The notes under the pieces: model-generated
What the model was told of the DNA's origin: nothing
Database searches by the model: none
Seen by the model: only the letters and a program-made list of their open reading frames with translations
Position numbers and translations under genes: made by a program
Source of the DNA: Sphingobacteriaceae bacterium
GTDB taxonomy: Bacteria > Bacteroidota > Bacteroidia > Sphingobacteriales > Sphingobacteriaceae
Reading direction: 5' to 3'
Length of the DNA: 64,000 bases
Assembly: GCA_014380615.1 (NCBI GenBank)
Contig: JACMJM010000025.1
Span: 62,001-126,000 of the forward strand
In this document: piece after piece, positions 33,340 to 42,648 of the stretch
How positions within the stretch are numbered: position 1 is the stretch's first letter
Layout: every line of letters starts with the position of its first letter

Positions 33340-36300
33340 TTAAAATCTCGCATTAATTCCAAACTGGTAAGTCATATTACTTACACCGGTTTCTACTAAG
33401 GGCTCATTTGCATATTCCGGGTCGAACCCATCGTAATCTGTCCAAATAAATGGATTGCTTACGTTTGCATACATCCTAATATTACTGATCTTAACCTTCT
33501 GAAGAAGGGATGCTGGAATTGAATATCCTAGAATGATATTCTGCACTTTTACGAAAGAATTATCTCTGTAGTGACCCACTCCGGCCCAATATGGCCCTGG
33601 ATTTCCGGGCTGCGGATAAAAGGTTGATGCACGAGTGGCTGTAACATTATTAGCCGGCATATAGTAGTCCATATTTAATTTAGCCCGGCCCCTGTCTGCC
33701 AGATTAGCAAATTCCTGATGAAACGTACTATTGATTTGAGAGCCCATTCTGGCAATTAATGAGGCAGAAAAGTCAAATCGCTTATAGTTAAGGCTAGTAG
33801 AAAGGCCTCCCGTCCATTTGGGAGTCTGCTGCCCAATGATCGTCATATCGGCTGGGCCAATCTTCTTATCGTTGTTTAAATCTTTAACTCTCGCCTGTCC
33901 GGGCGACTGTCCATAAACTAATGCCGCAGCTTTTTCACTCTCCTGCCAAACACCATCCAAAACATAGTTATAGTTAACATTCAATGGCTTTCCTATAAAA
34001 TAACCATTCAGCGGTAGGTCTTTTCCACCAGGCAATTCTAATATTTTGTTGTTATTGCGGCCGTACTTAAAACTGGTGCTCCAGGTAAAATTCTTTTTAG
34101 AAATATTAATCGTACTTAAGGATAGTTCAACCCCTTTATTGCCGACCGACGCAACATTATCCTTAATCGATAAATAGCCAGTTTCAAAAGGCAATTGTCT
34201 GGCGGTAATCAAACCATCAGAAACCTTGTCATACAGCTCTAACGCCCCAAATATCCGCCCCTTCAGGAATTCAAAATCCAAGCCCAAGTTGTATTCTCTG
34301 GTCTTTTCCCAAGTCAAATTTTGGTTTGCCAGCCGGCTGGGAGTGTATCCCGAGGCAATAGTTCCTCCAAAATCATATAATACAGGCGCACTAACACTAG
34401 CTTGAGTTTCATATGGGCTCACTCCGTTATTATTACCTGCGTAACCGGCACTAAAACGGATTTTCAGATCTGATATAAAAGTCACTGCTTCCATAAAAGG
34501 CTCGCGTGAAATACGCCACGCAACAGCTGCCGATGGAAAGGAAGCCCATTTATGATCTTCTGAAAGCATAGATGAACCATCCCACCTTGTAACAAGCGAG
34601 GCTAAGTATTTGTCCTGATAGGAATAGTTAACCCGTGCCATGAATGATACAAGGCCTCGTTCCACATATCCGCTGGTAATGTTCTCACGAATAGCACCAG
34701 AACCCAGGTTATAAAAAGATGAATTAAATGGCAGATTAACCACACTGGCAGAATTGTTTTCAAAACGGTCACTCTGAATACTGAATAGGCCGGTAAATCC
34801 AAGACTGTGTTCTTTAAAGTCTTTTCGAACATTTAGGGTATTATCTAAAATATAAGAAAATCTTTGTAAGTTATCCATTTGCGCAATGGGTAATAAACCA
34901 ACCCTGTTTTCTGTAGGAGCACCAGTATATTTACCATTTCGATTGAAATTTAAACTAGGAGAAAAAGTAGAGCGAATGTCTATCCAATTCAGAGGAGAAT
35001 ACTGCAAATATAAATTACCTAAACCATAGTATCTTCTGGTATTATTCTGGCTATTTGCATTATCTAGCAATGGATTAACCGAACTTGTCATGCTTAGACC
35101 CGGAAACTGTCCGGGCCTCACTTTTAATTGTCCTGCTTCATCATAAGCAGGCACCACCGGAGCCATCCTGAAGGCATTTGTTACAGCATTGTCACTTCCT
35201 CTCTCCATCTCCGAAAGAGCAAAATTTATACTTGCTCCTGCCGCCCATCGGGTATTTAATTTATGGTCTACACTTGCTTTAAAATTATACCTTTTCAGAA
35301 ACTCGTTGGTTAAATTCCCCTTTTCATTCTGAAATCCTGCACCAATAAGGTAAGACATATCGTTGTTGCTTCTGCCCGAAACTGTAAGCCAATGATTCTC
35401 TTGTGCGCCCGTTTGAGTTACTAAATCACGCCAATTGGTAAAAGCTTTATCGGCCATTATTTGAGCGAAGATGGGACTTAAAGCAAGTCCTCCGATTTTG
35501 TTATCATATGCACCTACGGGGGTCTTTAACAATTCAGGAGTGATAAAAGCATTCTGTCTATATTCGAACCATTCATCGCCACCCATAAAATCTGGCATGC
35601 GGGCTATCTTTCTTATGCCGACATATCCGTCATATGATATTGTAGCACCAGCTTTTACAGAGCTTTTACCCTTTGTTGTAACTTGCACAACACCGTTTGA
35701 ACCCCTGGAACCATATACCGCTGTTGATGCAGCATCTTTTAAGACATCGATTTTTTCAATATCCTGAGAATTTAAAAAGTCTATATTATCTACGATAACG
35801 CCATCAACCACAAATAAAGGAGCCGCCGGGTTTAAAGAATTCTGACCTCTGATTTGTATATTATAGGCGGCACCGGCCCGGCCCGAAGCTGTACGAATAT
35901 CAACTCCGGCAACTTGTCCCTGTATTGCTTGCAGAGGGCCTACCGTACCGCGCTGCGCTATATCCTCGCCTCTAACACTCGCCACCGCAGTAGCAACCTG
36001 CGCCCTTCTCTGCGTACCATACCCCACTACAACTACTTCATTTAACTGGCTTACAGATTGCTGAAGTGTAATATTCAATTTGGTTTGTCCGGCAAGTTTG
36101 AGTTCCAATGTTTCGAATCCTAAGTACGAAAAAACCAAAGTTGCGTTCTCGGGCACGGTCAGCGCAAATTCTCCGTTTTCGTTGGTGGTAACCCCATTGC
36201 TGGTACCTTTCACTTTTATCGACACGCCTATTAATGCCTCACCGCCTTTATCAATTACTTTTCCTGTAACTTTTACATCAACCTGGGATACTTCGGTCTT

Positions 36301-36648
36301 TTGAATAGCGATCAGTTCGTTATTAATAAACTGGTAGCTAAGTCCGGAATTTTTGAGCAGTTCTTTTAGTGCCTGATCAATACTGGCGTCTTCCAGTTTA
36401 ACGGATACTTTTTGCTTTATCTCGCCCAGATTCTGATTATACAGAAAACGGTAAGATGATTGTTCCTCGATCTGGCTTATAGCATCAGCAATTGCTGATT
36501 TTTTCACCTGCAGATTAATTTTGTTCTGAGAAAAGCCTGTAGCCGAAACACTTATCGAAAACAGGAGTATCAGAATGGTGGTTAGGTTCATAATTAGAAC
36601 AAAATTTGAAGGGAACGATTTTCTGGAAATCGTTAAAAAACATTTCAT
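33340..36648 (-). CDS. SusC/RagA-family TonB-dependent transporter with STN domain
   Basis: The 1102-residue protein starts with a signal segment (cleaved near ATGFSQ). The order is: an STN signalling domain (about 42-115), a carboxypeptidase-D-like domain (about 128-205, VTGKVIDKGGEALIGVSIK), a plug (VVVGYGTQRRAQ onwards, with QGQVAGVDI and NGVVQVTTKG), and a 22-strand barrel. The final residue is Phe, as usual. The STN domain means that ligand binding can signal to the FecR-type anti-sigma factor just upstream. With SusD it should import pectic oligosaccharides into the periplasm using TonB. The order sigma, fecR, susC, susD is the standard hybrid layout. Confidence 0.95.
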   Translation of the reverse strand: MKCFLTISRKSFPSNFVLIMNLTTILILLFSISVSATGFSQNKINLQVKKSAIADAISQIEEQSSYRFLYNQNLGEIKQKVSVKLEDASIDQALKELLKNSGLSYQFINNELIAIQKTEVSQVDVKVTGKVIDKGGEALIGVSIKVKGTSNGVTTNENGEFALTVPENATLVFSYLGFETLELKLAGQTKLNITLQQSVSQLNEVVVVGYGTQRRAQVATAVASVRGEDIAQRGTVGPLQAIQGQVAGVDIRTASGRAGAAYNIQIRGQNSLNPAAPLFVVDGVIVDNIDFLNSQDIEKIDVLKDAASTAVYGSRGSNGVVQVTTKGKSSVKAGATISYDGYVGIRKIARMPDFMGGDEWFEYRQNAFITPELLKTPVGAYDNKIGGLALSPIFAQIMADKAFTNWRDLVTQTGAQENHWLTVSGRSNNDMSYLIGAGFQNEKGNLTNEFLKRYNFKASVDHKLNTRWAAGASINFALSEMERGSDNAVTNAFRMAPVVPAYDEAGQLKVRPGQFPGLSMTSSVNPLLDNANSQNNTRRYYGLGNLYLQYSPLNWIDIRSTFSPSLNFNRNGKYTGAPTENRVGLLPIAQMDNLQRFSYILDNTLNVRKDFKEHSLGFTGLFSIQSDRFENNSASVVNLPFNSSFYNLGSGAIRENITSGYVERGLVSFMARVNYSYQDKYLASLVTRWDGSSMLSEDHKWASFPSAAVAWRISREPFMEAVTFISDLKIRFSAGYAGNNNGVSPYETQASVSAPVLYDFGGTIASGYTPSRLANQNLTWEKTREYNLGLDFEFLKGRIFGALELYDKVSDGLITARQLPFETGYLSIKDNVASVGNKGVELSLSTINISKKNFTWSTSFKYGRNNNKILELPGGKDLPLNGYFIGKPLNVNYNYVLDGVWQESEKAAALVYGQSPGQARVKDLNNDKKIGPADMTIIGQQTPKWTGGLSTSLNYKRFDFSASLIARMGSQINSTFHQEFANLADRGRAKLNMDYYMPANNVTATRASTFYPQPGNPGPYWAGVGHYRDNSFVKVQNIILGYSIPASLLQKVKISNIRMYANVSNPFIWTDYDGFDPEYANEPLVETGVSNMTYQFGINARF

Positions 36649-36720
36649 ACTTTTGAATTAGGTTTAAATTGAATAATCCAACTTTTCGCAGGGTTGGGGT
36701 TAATTAAGTTTAATCTCTTA

Positions 36721-36748
36721 AACGGGGAATGCGTCAACATTCTCCGTT
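36721..36748 (-). terminator. Stem-loop between fecR and susC
   Basis: AACGGGGAATG (36721-36731) pairs with CATTCTCCGTT (36738-36748) with one mismatch over a six-base loop. In the leftward sense, the direction of the genes, it is followed by only three Ts, so it would give partial termination at most and could set the ratio of fecR to susC transcript. The better T tract is on the other strand. Confidence 0.45.
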
Positions 36749-36749
36749 T

Positions 36750-37853
36750 TTATTTTATACCGGATGTAACTTGATCAGGTGATTTAATAAATATTTCACG
36801 TCCTTGTATTTTAAAATTAAATGCTGCTACTTTTTGAAGGGCGCTGAAAGCTTGTTCAGCAGTTTCCTTTTCGAACGAGCCATTAAACATTAACGATTTT
36901 ACGGCATCGTCCTCAAAGGTTATGGTAACGTTATACCAACGTTCAAGCTTTCGGGCTAAATCTTCAAAGCTTTCTCCGCGGAACTCCATGCGGTTATAGA
37001 TCCATGCGATTTCAATACGCTCTTTCTCTTCTAACTTCGTATCCAAATTCAGCAGCTCATACGCCTTTTTGGATGGGGCTTTGGCTGATACTGATCGTTC
37101 TGCCGGGATAATTAATTTCTGATTTGGAACCAGAAAAATAGATGGTTTTTCCTTGTTAGTATTATCGCTGACCTCGATTTTTCCATGAAGAAGCGTAGTC
37201 TCTATATTTTTATCATCCTGATAATACTTTACATTAAAAGCCGTACCATGTACCTTAATATCAATTTTACCAGCGTGTACAATAAAAGGCCGATCCTTTA
37301 TTTTAGCTACATCAAAAAATGCTTCTCCGTCGAGCCTCACTTCACGTAAGGGGCCCGAAAATTCATAGTCGTAATAAATTTTTGAGCCTCCATTTAACCA
37401 AACGGTTGTGCCATCGGGCAATAGTATTTTACTTCTGCTGCCATTATGGGCTGTAATAAGCTGCTCGGGCTGCTGCTCAATATTTTGAACAGGCCGGGTG
37501 ATAAAAAATATCAAAACAGCCGCAATGGAGGCAGCGTATGCAAATAGTAAACGCTTGCTAAACAGGCGTATCAGTAATGGTTCTGGTTTTTCTTCGAAAA
37601 TCTCAGTGGCGTTTCGACGCTCCGTTTCGGCTTTATTTATGATTTTTTTAAAGAGTGCCCTTTCATCCTTCTCTTCTTCCGGAATATTGGCTGAGGTGAA
37701 GCTTTTATTCCAAAGCTTCTTTAACATAAAATACTGTTGATTTAAATCGGGATGACTTTCTAAAAGAGCAGCTAGTTCGCTCTCTTCTTCAGCAGAGATT
37801 TCGCCGCTTAAAGAGCGGCTCATCAATATCCAGATTTTATCATTACTGTCCAT
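36750..37853 (-). CDS. FecR-family anti-sigma factor
   Basis: The 367-residue protein has the three-part FecR layout. Residues 1-80 form the cytoplasmic N-terminal domain that binds the sigma factor. A single membrane helix lies at about 103-120 (LLFAYAASIAAVLIFFITRP). The periplasmic FecR domain follows (GSRSKILLPDGTTVWLNGGS and VRLDGEAFFDVA, HAGKIDIKVHGTAFNVKYY), then a C-terminal DUF4974 module that meets the STN domain of the transporter. It lies 56 bases after the sigma gene and 101 bases before susC. It should keep the sigma inactive until the SusC reports substrate. Confidence 0.95.
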   Translation of the reverse strand: MDSNDKIWILMSRSLSGEISAEEESELAALLESHPDLNQQYFMLKKLWNKSFTSANIPEEEKDERALFKKIINKAETERRNATEIFEEKPEPLLIRLFSKRLLFAYAASIAAVLIFFITRPVQNIEQQPEQLITAHNGSRSKILLPDGTTVWLNGGSKIYYDYEFSGPLREVRLDGEAFFDVAKIKDRPFIVHAGKIDIKVHGTAFNVKYYQDDKNIETTLLHGKIEVSDNTNKEKPSIFLVPNQKLIIPAERSVSAKAPSKKAYELLNLDTKLEEKERIEIAWIYNRMEFRGESFEDLARKLERWYNVTITFEDDAVKSLMFNGSFEKETAEQAFSALQKVAAFNFKIQGREIFIKSPDQVTSGIK

Positions 37854-37909
37854 TACAGGATGCTTTTTGTATTAAGACAGCAGGGAAATGAAAATCTACT
37901 AAAAGAAAT

Positions 37910-38515
37910 TTATCTTTTTTTCTCGAAGAGCTTAATCGCCTTATTTCCGAGTGGAATGTTGAGGGCAGAACATAGGCGTTTTACAGCTATCGCCATTTGC
38001 GTATCAATCGTATTTACGGAAATATTCAGAATCTCGGCGATCTCTTTATAGCGTAACTGGTCTTCTCGTACCAACTGAAAAATTAATTTACATCTTGGTG
38101 GTAAAGAATCAATTGCCGACTGTACCGACTGCATTAATTCCGAAGTTACCAGAAGATCGTGGGGCGAGGAATACTCGGAGTGATCTGTATAGTGTGTAAC
38201 CTCCAAAAGCTCTGTAACCACCCTTCGTGCCTCTTTGGAGAGGGCATTGAGCGACTGATGCTTAATGGCTGTGTAGAGATAAACATTAAGGTTGGTAATT
38301 TCAGCTACAGCTTCCCGCTTAAACCACAATTTAACAAAAACATCTTCTACAATCTCTTCTGCTAATTCTTTAGATTTTGTATAAGTGCTGGAAAACGCGA
38401 TCAACTTTTTATGATAATAACCATATATTTTTTCGAAAGCTATTTCATCACCTTCGGATACCAATTTTTGATATTCGGGCAAACACTCAATAAAAGGCTT
38501 TTTATATACCTTCAT
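37910..38515 (-). CDS. ECF-type RNA polymerase sigma factor
   Basis: The 201-residue protein has the two ECF sigma regions. Region 2 (about 27-93) includes FEKIYGYYHKKLIAFSSTYT and the -10 recognition helix VEDVFVKLW. Region 4 (about 130-185) has LPPRCKLIFQLVREDQLRYKEIAEIL, and SVNTIDTQMAIAVKRL as the -35 recognition helix. This is the Bacteroidota FecI-like group that pairs with FecR and SusC. It starts the uptake operon. A 13-base motif shared with the GH28 upstream region lies about 127 bases in front of its start codon. Confidence 0.94.
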   Translation of the reverse strand: MKVYKKPFIECLPEYQKLVSEGDEIAFEKIYGYYHKKLIAFSSTYTKSKELAEEIVEDVFVKLWFKREAVAEITNLNVYLYTAIKHQSLNALSKEARRVVTELLEVTHYTDHSEYSSPHDLLVTSELMQSVQSAIDSLPPRCKLIFQLVREDQLRYKEIAEILNISVNTIDTQMAIAVKRLCSALNIPLGNKAIKLFEKKR

Positions 38516-38641
38516 AAATTGAATACACTTATTAAGCTTTTGAATTACCGGAAGAAGTCGGTTTACTAATTGGTTATCTTCTCTAATATCAATGTTACAA
38601 AAATCTTTTTAGTAATTCAAAAAAGCGGCCTGAAAAAATTC

Positions 38642-38654
38642 CGGGAACGATTGC
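38642..38654. promoter_or_regulatory. Candidate LacI-family operator half upstream of the sigma gene
   Basis: CGGGAACGATTGC is the exact reverse complement of GCAATCGTTCCCG at 31585-31597. Here the second half is not a clean palindrome, although GGGAAC (38643-38648) and GTTCCC (38659-38664 region) flank it as an inverted pair. The site lies about 130 bases upstream of the sigma gene start and downstream of the kduI terminator. A 13-base match by chance in 64 kb is unlikely. Confidence 0.5.
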
Positions 38655-38744
38655 GAAGTGGTTCCCTGTAAAGGATAGATTATAAGAATGATTTGGTTGG
38701 CAACAGATTGGTTTGCGCTGTTACAAACCGGACTTAGTACCAAT

Positions 38745-38774
38745 AAAAAAAGCGCATTGAGTTGCGCTTTTTTT
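38745..38774. terminator. Terminator downstream of kduI
   Basis: AAAAAAAGCGCA (38745-38756) pairs exactly with TGCGCTTTTTTT (38763-38774) over a six-base loop. It lies 22 bases beyond the kduI stop codon. The stem is symmetric and can act in both directions. Confidence 0.9.
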
Positions 38775-38795
38775 ATTGCTGTTTGGAAACACTAT

Positions 38796-39632
38796 TTATC
38801 TCAAATCTCTCATCGCCACTGCATCCATATCCGAATAAACCAGATTTTCGCCGCTCATAGACCAGATAAAGCCATAATTAGCCGTACCTCCACCCGAGTG
38901 AATTGACCATGGGGGAGAAATTACCGCCTGATGATTGTGCATAATAAGATGGCGGGTTTCCTGCGGTTGCCCCATCATATGAAATACGATTTGATTATCC
39001 GGCACATCGAAGTAGAAATAGATCTCACTTCGTCTGTCATGCACATGTGATGGCATTGTGTTCCATACACTTCCTTCATGTAATACAGTTAGGCCCATTA
39101 CCAGCTGACAGCTTTTTGCTCCTTCGAGATGGATGTATTTGTAAATTGTACGCTCGTTAGCGGTTGCTTTACTACCTATTGTTGTTGGAAAGGCATCTTC
39201 TTTCTTCACCAATTGCACCGGAAATTCTTTGTGAGCAGGTACAGAATACATGTAAAACTTAGCGGGATTATCAGCCGAAAGGCTTTTGAAAATTACCGAT
39301 TTCGATCCTTTGCCTATATAAAGTGCGTCGAGCTTATTGACGCTATTAGTTGCCCCGTCGACAATAATCTCACCATCGCCACCTACGTTAATAATACCGA
39401 TTTCTCTTCTTTCAAGAAAATAATCAGACCGTAAGTTATCATAAGTCGGAAGTTCTTGCTGTTTGGTTACCGGCACTACACTTCCTACAATTGCTCTGTC
39501 GAAATGAGAATAAGTAAAGTTAAACTGATCGTTTTGCATCAGATCCTCAACCAGAAAGTTCTCTCTTAGTCCGGCAGTATTTAAGCCCGCAACCTCTTTA
39601 GGGCCCTGAGCGTATCGTTGATTCATTAACAT
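38796..39632 (-). CDS. kduI: 5-keto-4-deoxyuronate isomerase
   Basis: The 278-residue protein is KduI, a cupin enzyme. It isomerises 4-deoxy-L-threo-5-hexosulose uronate, the spontaneous product of unsaturated galacturonate, to 3-deoxy-D-glycero-2,5-hexodiulosonate. Family motifs are clear: GGDGEIIVDG, YMYSVPAHKEFP, WNTMPSHVHDRRSEIYFYFD with the zinc-binding His and Glu residues, and SPPWSIHSGGGTANYGFIWSM. A second in-frame ATG two codons later (MNQRYAQGP, 39626) may be the true start. It lies 28 bases downstream of kduD in the same direction, and a strong terminator follows. Confidence 0.97.
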   Translation of the reverse strand: MLMNQRYAQGPKEVAGLNTAGLRENFLVEDLMQNDQFNFTYSHFDRAIVGSVVPVTKQQELPTYDNLRSDYFLERREIGIINVGGDGEIIVDGATNSVNKLDALYIGKGSKSVIFKSLSADNPAKFYMYSVPAHKEFPVQLVKKEDAFPTTIGSKATANERTIYKYIHLEGAKSCQLVMGLTVLHEGSVWNTMPSHVHDRRSEIYFYFDVPDNQIVFHMMGQPQETRHLIMHNHQAVISPPWSIHSGGGTANYGFIWSMSGENLVYSDMDAVAMRDLR

Positions 39633-39660
39633 AGTATATTTTAAGATTATGTAAGCTTAA

Positions 39661-40437
39661 TTATCTTCCCATCCAACCGCCGTCGACAGTCAGAATAGTT
39701 CCGTGCATGTAATCGGATGCTTTTGATGCCAGGAAAACTACCGGGCCCTTAAAGTCTTCCGGTTCTCCCCATCTTCCGGCCGGGATCCGATCTAAAATTG
39801 ATTTACTCCGTTCGGGATCATTTCTCAGGTCATCCGTATTATCCGTTGAAATATATCCGGGCGCAATGGCATTCACATTTATACCTTTCGACGCCCATTC
39901 GTTAGAAAAAGATTTTACCAGGCTACCAATAGCTCCCTTGCTTGCAGCATAGCCCGGCACATTAACACCTCCTTGAAATGTTAGCAGCGATGCTGTAAAA
40001 ATTATTTTCCCTGAGCCTTGTTTAAGCATTTGCGAACCGATCTCGCGGGTGATGATAAACTGGCTGTTAAGATTTACATCGATCACCTTATACCAATATT
40101 CATCCGAATGTTCGGCAGCAGGCTGACGCAGTATAATACCCGCGTTGTTGACCAGAATATCGATTTGATTATTTTCTAAAAGTACTTTTTCTAAAAATCC
40201 CTTTACCTGATCTTTGTCACTAAAGTCGCATTGATAAGGCTTAAAATTTCTTCCTAAAGCTTTTATCGATTTCTCCACCTCGCTTCCATTAGCAGGCATG
40301 GAAGATGATACCCCCAAAATGTCTGCACCGGCCTCGGCCAGGGCTTCGGCCATCGCTTTACCAATGCCTCGGTTACAACCCGTAACAAGAGCAATTTTGC
40401 CTTCTAAACTAAATAATGTTGGTATGGTTGGTGTCAT
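39661..40437 (-). CDS. kduD: 2-keto-3-deoxygluconate dehydrogenase (KduD)
   Basis: The 258-residue protein is a classical short-chain dehydrogenase. It has TGCNRGIGKAMAEAL as the cofactor loop, NNAGI, the active-site YAASKGA (Tyr and Lys), and the KduD-like C-terminus ILDRIPAGRWGEPEDFKGP and FLASKASDYMHG, ending VDGGWMGR. It should reduce the KduI product to 2-keto-3-deoxygluconate. It precedes kduI in the same leftward unit. A second SDR at 40606 is divergently transcribed from the shared 168-base gap. The sequence details here match KduD more closely than those of the neighbour do. Confidence 0.93.
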   Translation of the reverse strand: MTPTIPTLFSLEGKIALVTGCNRGIGKAMAEALAEAGADILGVSSSMPANGSEVEKSIKALGRNFKPYQCDFSDKDQVKGFLEKVLLENNQIDILVNNAGIILRQPAAEHSDEYWYKVIDVNLNSQFIITREIGSQMLKQGSGKIIFTASLLTFQGGVNVPGYAASKGAIGSLVKSFSNEWASKGINVNAIAPGYISTDNTDDLRNDPERSKSILDRIPAGRWGEPEDFKGPVVFLASKASDYMHGTILTVDGGWMGR

Positions 40438-40605
40438 TTATTGTCGGATGCTTGCAAATTACTCTTTCTGCATAAGATTTAAAATTATGTAGCAGTTTTG
40501 TTTCTTTTTTATGCTTTATCCTGTTTGAAAAGGTTTTTTATCCCGATCAATTTTCCTAACATTGCACTACTCTTATAATTCCATCAATTTACTAATACTA
40601 TAAAA

Positions 40606-41394
40606 ATGTCACTATCACTTTTTGATTTAACCGGTAAAACGGCCCTTATTACAGGCGGAACTCACGGTTTGGGTATGTCTATGGCAACAGGGCTTGCTAA
40701 AGCAGGAGCACAAATAGTTATCAATGATATTGATAAACAAAAGCTTGATGCCGCAATTGAAGAATATGCCAAAAACGGGATAAAATGTTATGGCTATATT
40801 TTCGACGTAACCGACGAACCCGCAGTTGCTAAGGGTGTGGCACAAATTGAACAGGAGGTTGGCCCAATAGATATCCTGATTAATAACGCAGGTATTATTA
40901 AACGTATTCCGGTTCTGGAAATGGAAGTTTCCGATTGGGATCAGGTAATCAAAATCGACCTTACCGGGCCTTTCATTATGTCTAAACAGGTTGGAAAGTT
41001 TATGGTAAAACGTAACTCCGGGAAAATTATCAATATCTGCTCTATGATGAGCGAGGTAGGAAGAGCAACTGTAAGTGCTTATGCAGCGGCAAAGGGCGGA
41101 CTAAAAATGCTTACTAAAAACCTTGCTACAGAATGGGCTCAATATAACGTTCAGGTAAACGGAATTGGACCAGGTTATTTTGCTACGGCACAAACCGCTC
41201 CTATCCGTGTCGACGGTCATCCGTTTAACGATTTCATTATCAGCCGTACGCCAGCGGCAAGATGGGGCGAGCCCGAGGATTTACAGGGTGCTACCATCTT
41301 TTTAGCCTCTAAAGCCTCTGATTTTGTGAGCGGGCATATTCTTTATGTAGACGGCGGTATTTTGGCCACGCTAGGTAAAGCGGCAAACGAATAA
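40606..41394 (+). CDS. SDR-family dehydrogenase, gluconate 5-dehydrogenase-like
   Basis: The 262-residue protein is another classical SDR. The cofactor loop is TGGTHGLGMSMATGLAKAG, the catalytic tetrad region has ICSMMSEVG and YAAAKGG, and the C-terminus reads RTPAARWGEPEDLQGATIF, closing with FVSGHILYVDGG. The long substrate loop after GPGYFAT, with TAPIRVDGHPFNDFI, is typical of gluconate 5-dehydrogenase/IdnO-like members. In Bacteroidota this type is often next to kduI and may have 2-keto-3-deoxygluconate or 5-ketogluconate as substrate. It is divergent from kduD and upstream of the LacI-type regulator. Substrate specificity is inferred only. Confidence 0.88.
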   Translation: MSLSLFDLTGKTALITGGTHGLGMSMATGLAKAGAQIVINDIDKQKLDAAIEEYAKNGIKCYGYIFDVTDEPAVAKGVAQIEQEVGPIDILINNAGIIKRIPVLEMEVSDWDQVIKIDLTGPFIMSKQVGKFMVKRNSGKIINICSMMSEVGRATVSAYAAAKGGLKMLTKNLATEWAQYNVQVNGIGPGYFATAQTAPIRVDGHPFNDFIISRTPAARWGEPEDLQGATIFLASKASDFVSGHILYVDGGILATLGKAANE

Positions 41395-41396
41395 AA

Positions 41397-41429
41397 CCTC
41401 AGCCTTGATCCCTCTCCTGAAGGAGAGGG
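41397..41429. repeat. Dispersed palindromic repeat after the SDR gene
   Basis: CCTCAGCCTTGATCCC begins a segment that matches 18697-18717 at 20 of 21 positions. It continues into a perfect CCCTCTCCT/AGGAGAGGG stem with a two-base loop (41410-41429). As at the mannanase gene, it starts within a few bases of the stop codon. It could help 3' end stability of the mRNA. Confidence 0.7.
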
Positions 41430-41616
41430 GGCAAGGTGGTTAAAAAGAATAAACTCCCTGAAGCGGTAAGATTACTTTACTAAGTCAAAACGCTTCGTCA
41501 AGCTACCTATAACAGATACCGCAATTCTCTATTGAATAGAAGCGTTTTATTTTGGCGTCCAGCAATCCGACATTCCAGCGCAATGTATTAATTTCGGGAG
41601 TAAACTTAATATTCCC

Positions 41617-42648
41617 ATGCGGTACGAAACGGTCACCATTAAAGATATTGCTAAAGCTTTAGGATTATCCACCTCAACCGTATCGAGAGCGCTACGCGGC
41701 GGATATGAGATAAGTGACGAAACAAAGCGCATTGTTTTGGAGTACGCCGAGAAAATCAACTATCGGCCAAATCCTATTGCCTTGAGTTTGAAAGAGCGGC
41801 GAAGCTATTCCATCGGCGTTGTGGTTTGCGAAATTGCTAATAACTTTTTTTCGCAGGCGATTAACGGAATTGAATCGATAGCTTATAATTCGGGCTATCA
41901 TGTTATTATCACCCAAAGTAATGAAAACCACGAGCGTGAGGTATTAAACGTTGAACACCTTGCTTCCAGGTCGGTAGATGGCTTGCTCATTTCTTTATCT
42001 TCTGAAAGCAATGACATTTCTTATTTAAAATCCCTGCACGACAAAGGACTGCCCATTGTTTTTTTCGACCGCGTATCCGAAGAAATTAATACCCATAAAG
42101 TTATCGCCAATAATTTTCAGGGCGGCTTTGAGGCTACCGAGTATCTTATAAAGTGCGGCCACAAACACATCGCACACTTTACCAACGCGGCACATTTATC
42201 TATCACCCGCGAAAGGCTTGAAGGGTATAAAGCTGCGCTGCAGAAACACAGTATCCCATTTAATCCTGATTATGTTAAATACTGCAATTACAGTGGCCAG
42301 ATTCAGGAAGAGCTTGACGCGATTGTAAAAGATTTGCTAAAGCTTGAAAAAAGGCCCGAGGCTATTTTTATAGCCCAGGATAAAATCTCTACCAGTACTT
42401 TATTGGCTTTTAAGAAATTAGACCCCGAATATGGTTCGAAGATTGCCATCTCGGGTTTTACAAATTCAAGGGTGGCCGACTTGTTTTGTCCGGAAATAAC
42501 AGTGGTTAGGCAGCCCGCATTCGAAATGGGCCAGCTGGCCACACAGCTTCTCATTCAATTGATAGAAAGCAAATATCCGGTAACTGAATTTGAAACGAAA
42601 ATATTAAATACACAGCTTATGTTAAAGCAGCTATCGACCAACACATAA
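41617..42648 (+). CDS. LacI-family transcriptional regulator
   Basis: The 343-residue protein begins with a LacI helix-turn-helix: TIKDIAKALGLSTSTVSRAL (residues 7-26), with the hinge helix RPNPIALSLKERRSY at about 49-63. A periplasmic-binding-protein-like effector domain follows (SIGVVVCEIANNFFSQAING to the C-terminus). It should sense a sugar or sugar acid. Its position at the end of the uronate genes suggests control of the pectin locus, with 2-keto-3-deoxygluconate or a related intermediate as plausible ligand. The candidate operators at 31584 and 38642 fit a LacI-type site. A 222-base gap separates it from the SDR. Confidence 0.93.
   Translation: MRYETVTIKDIAKALGLSTSTVSRALRGGYEISDETKRIVLEYAEKINYRPNPIALSLKERRSYSIGVVVCEIANNFFSQAINGIESIAYNSGYHVIITQSNENHEREVLNVEHLASRSVDGLLISLSSESNDISYLKSLHDKGLPIVFFDRVSEEINTHKVIANNFQGGFEATEYLIKCGHKHIAHFTNAAHLSITRERLEGYKAALQKHSIPFNPDYVKYCNYSGQIQEELDAIVKDLLKLEKRPEAIFIAQDKISTSTLLAFKKLDPEYGSKIAISGFTNSRVADLFCPEITVVRQPAFEMGQLATQLLIQLIESKYPVTEFETKILNTQLMLKQLSTNT

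Noticed and set aside
36612..36635. AACGATTT..AAATCGTT dyad resembling the LacI-type motif
   Set aside because: It lies inside the susC coding region just after its start and lacks the CCCG flank of the other two sites, so chance is likely.
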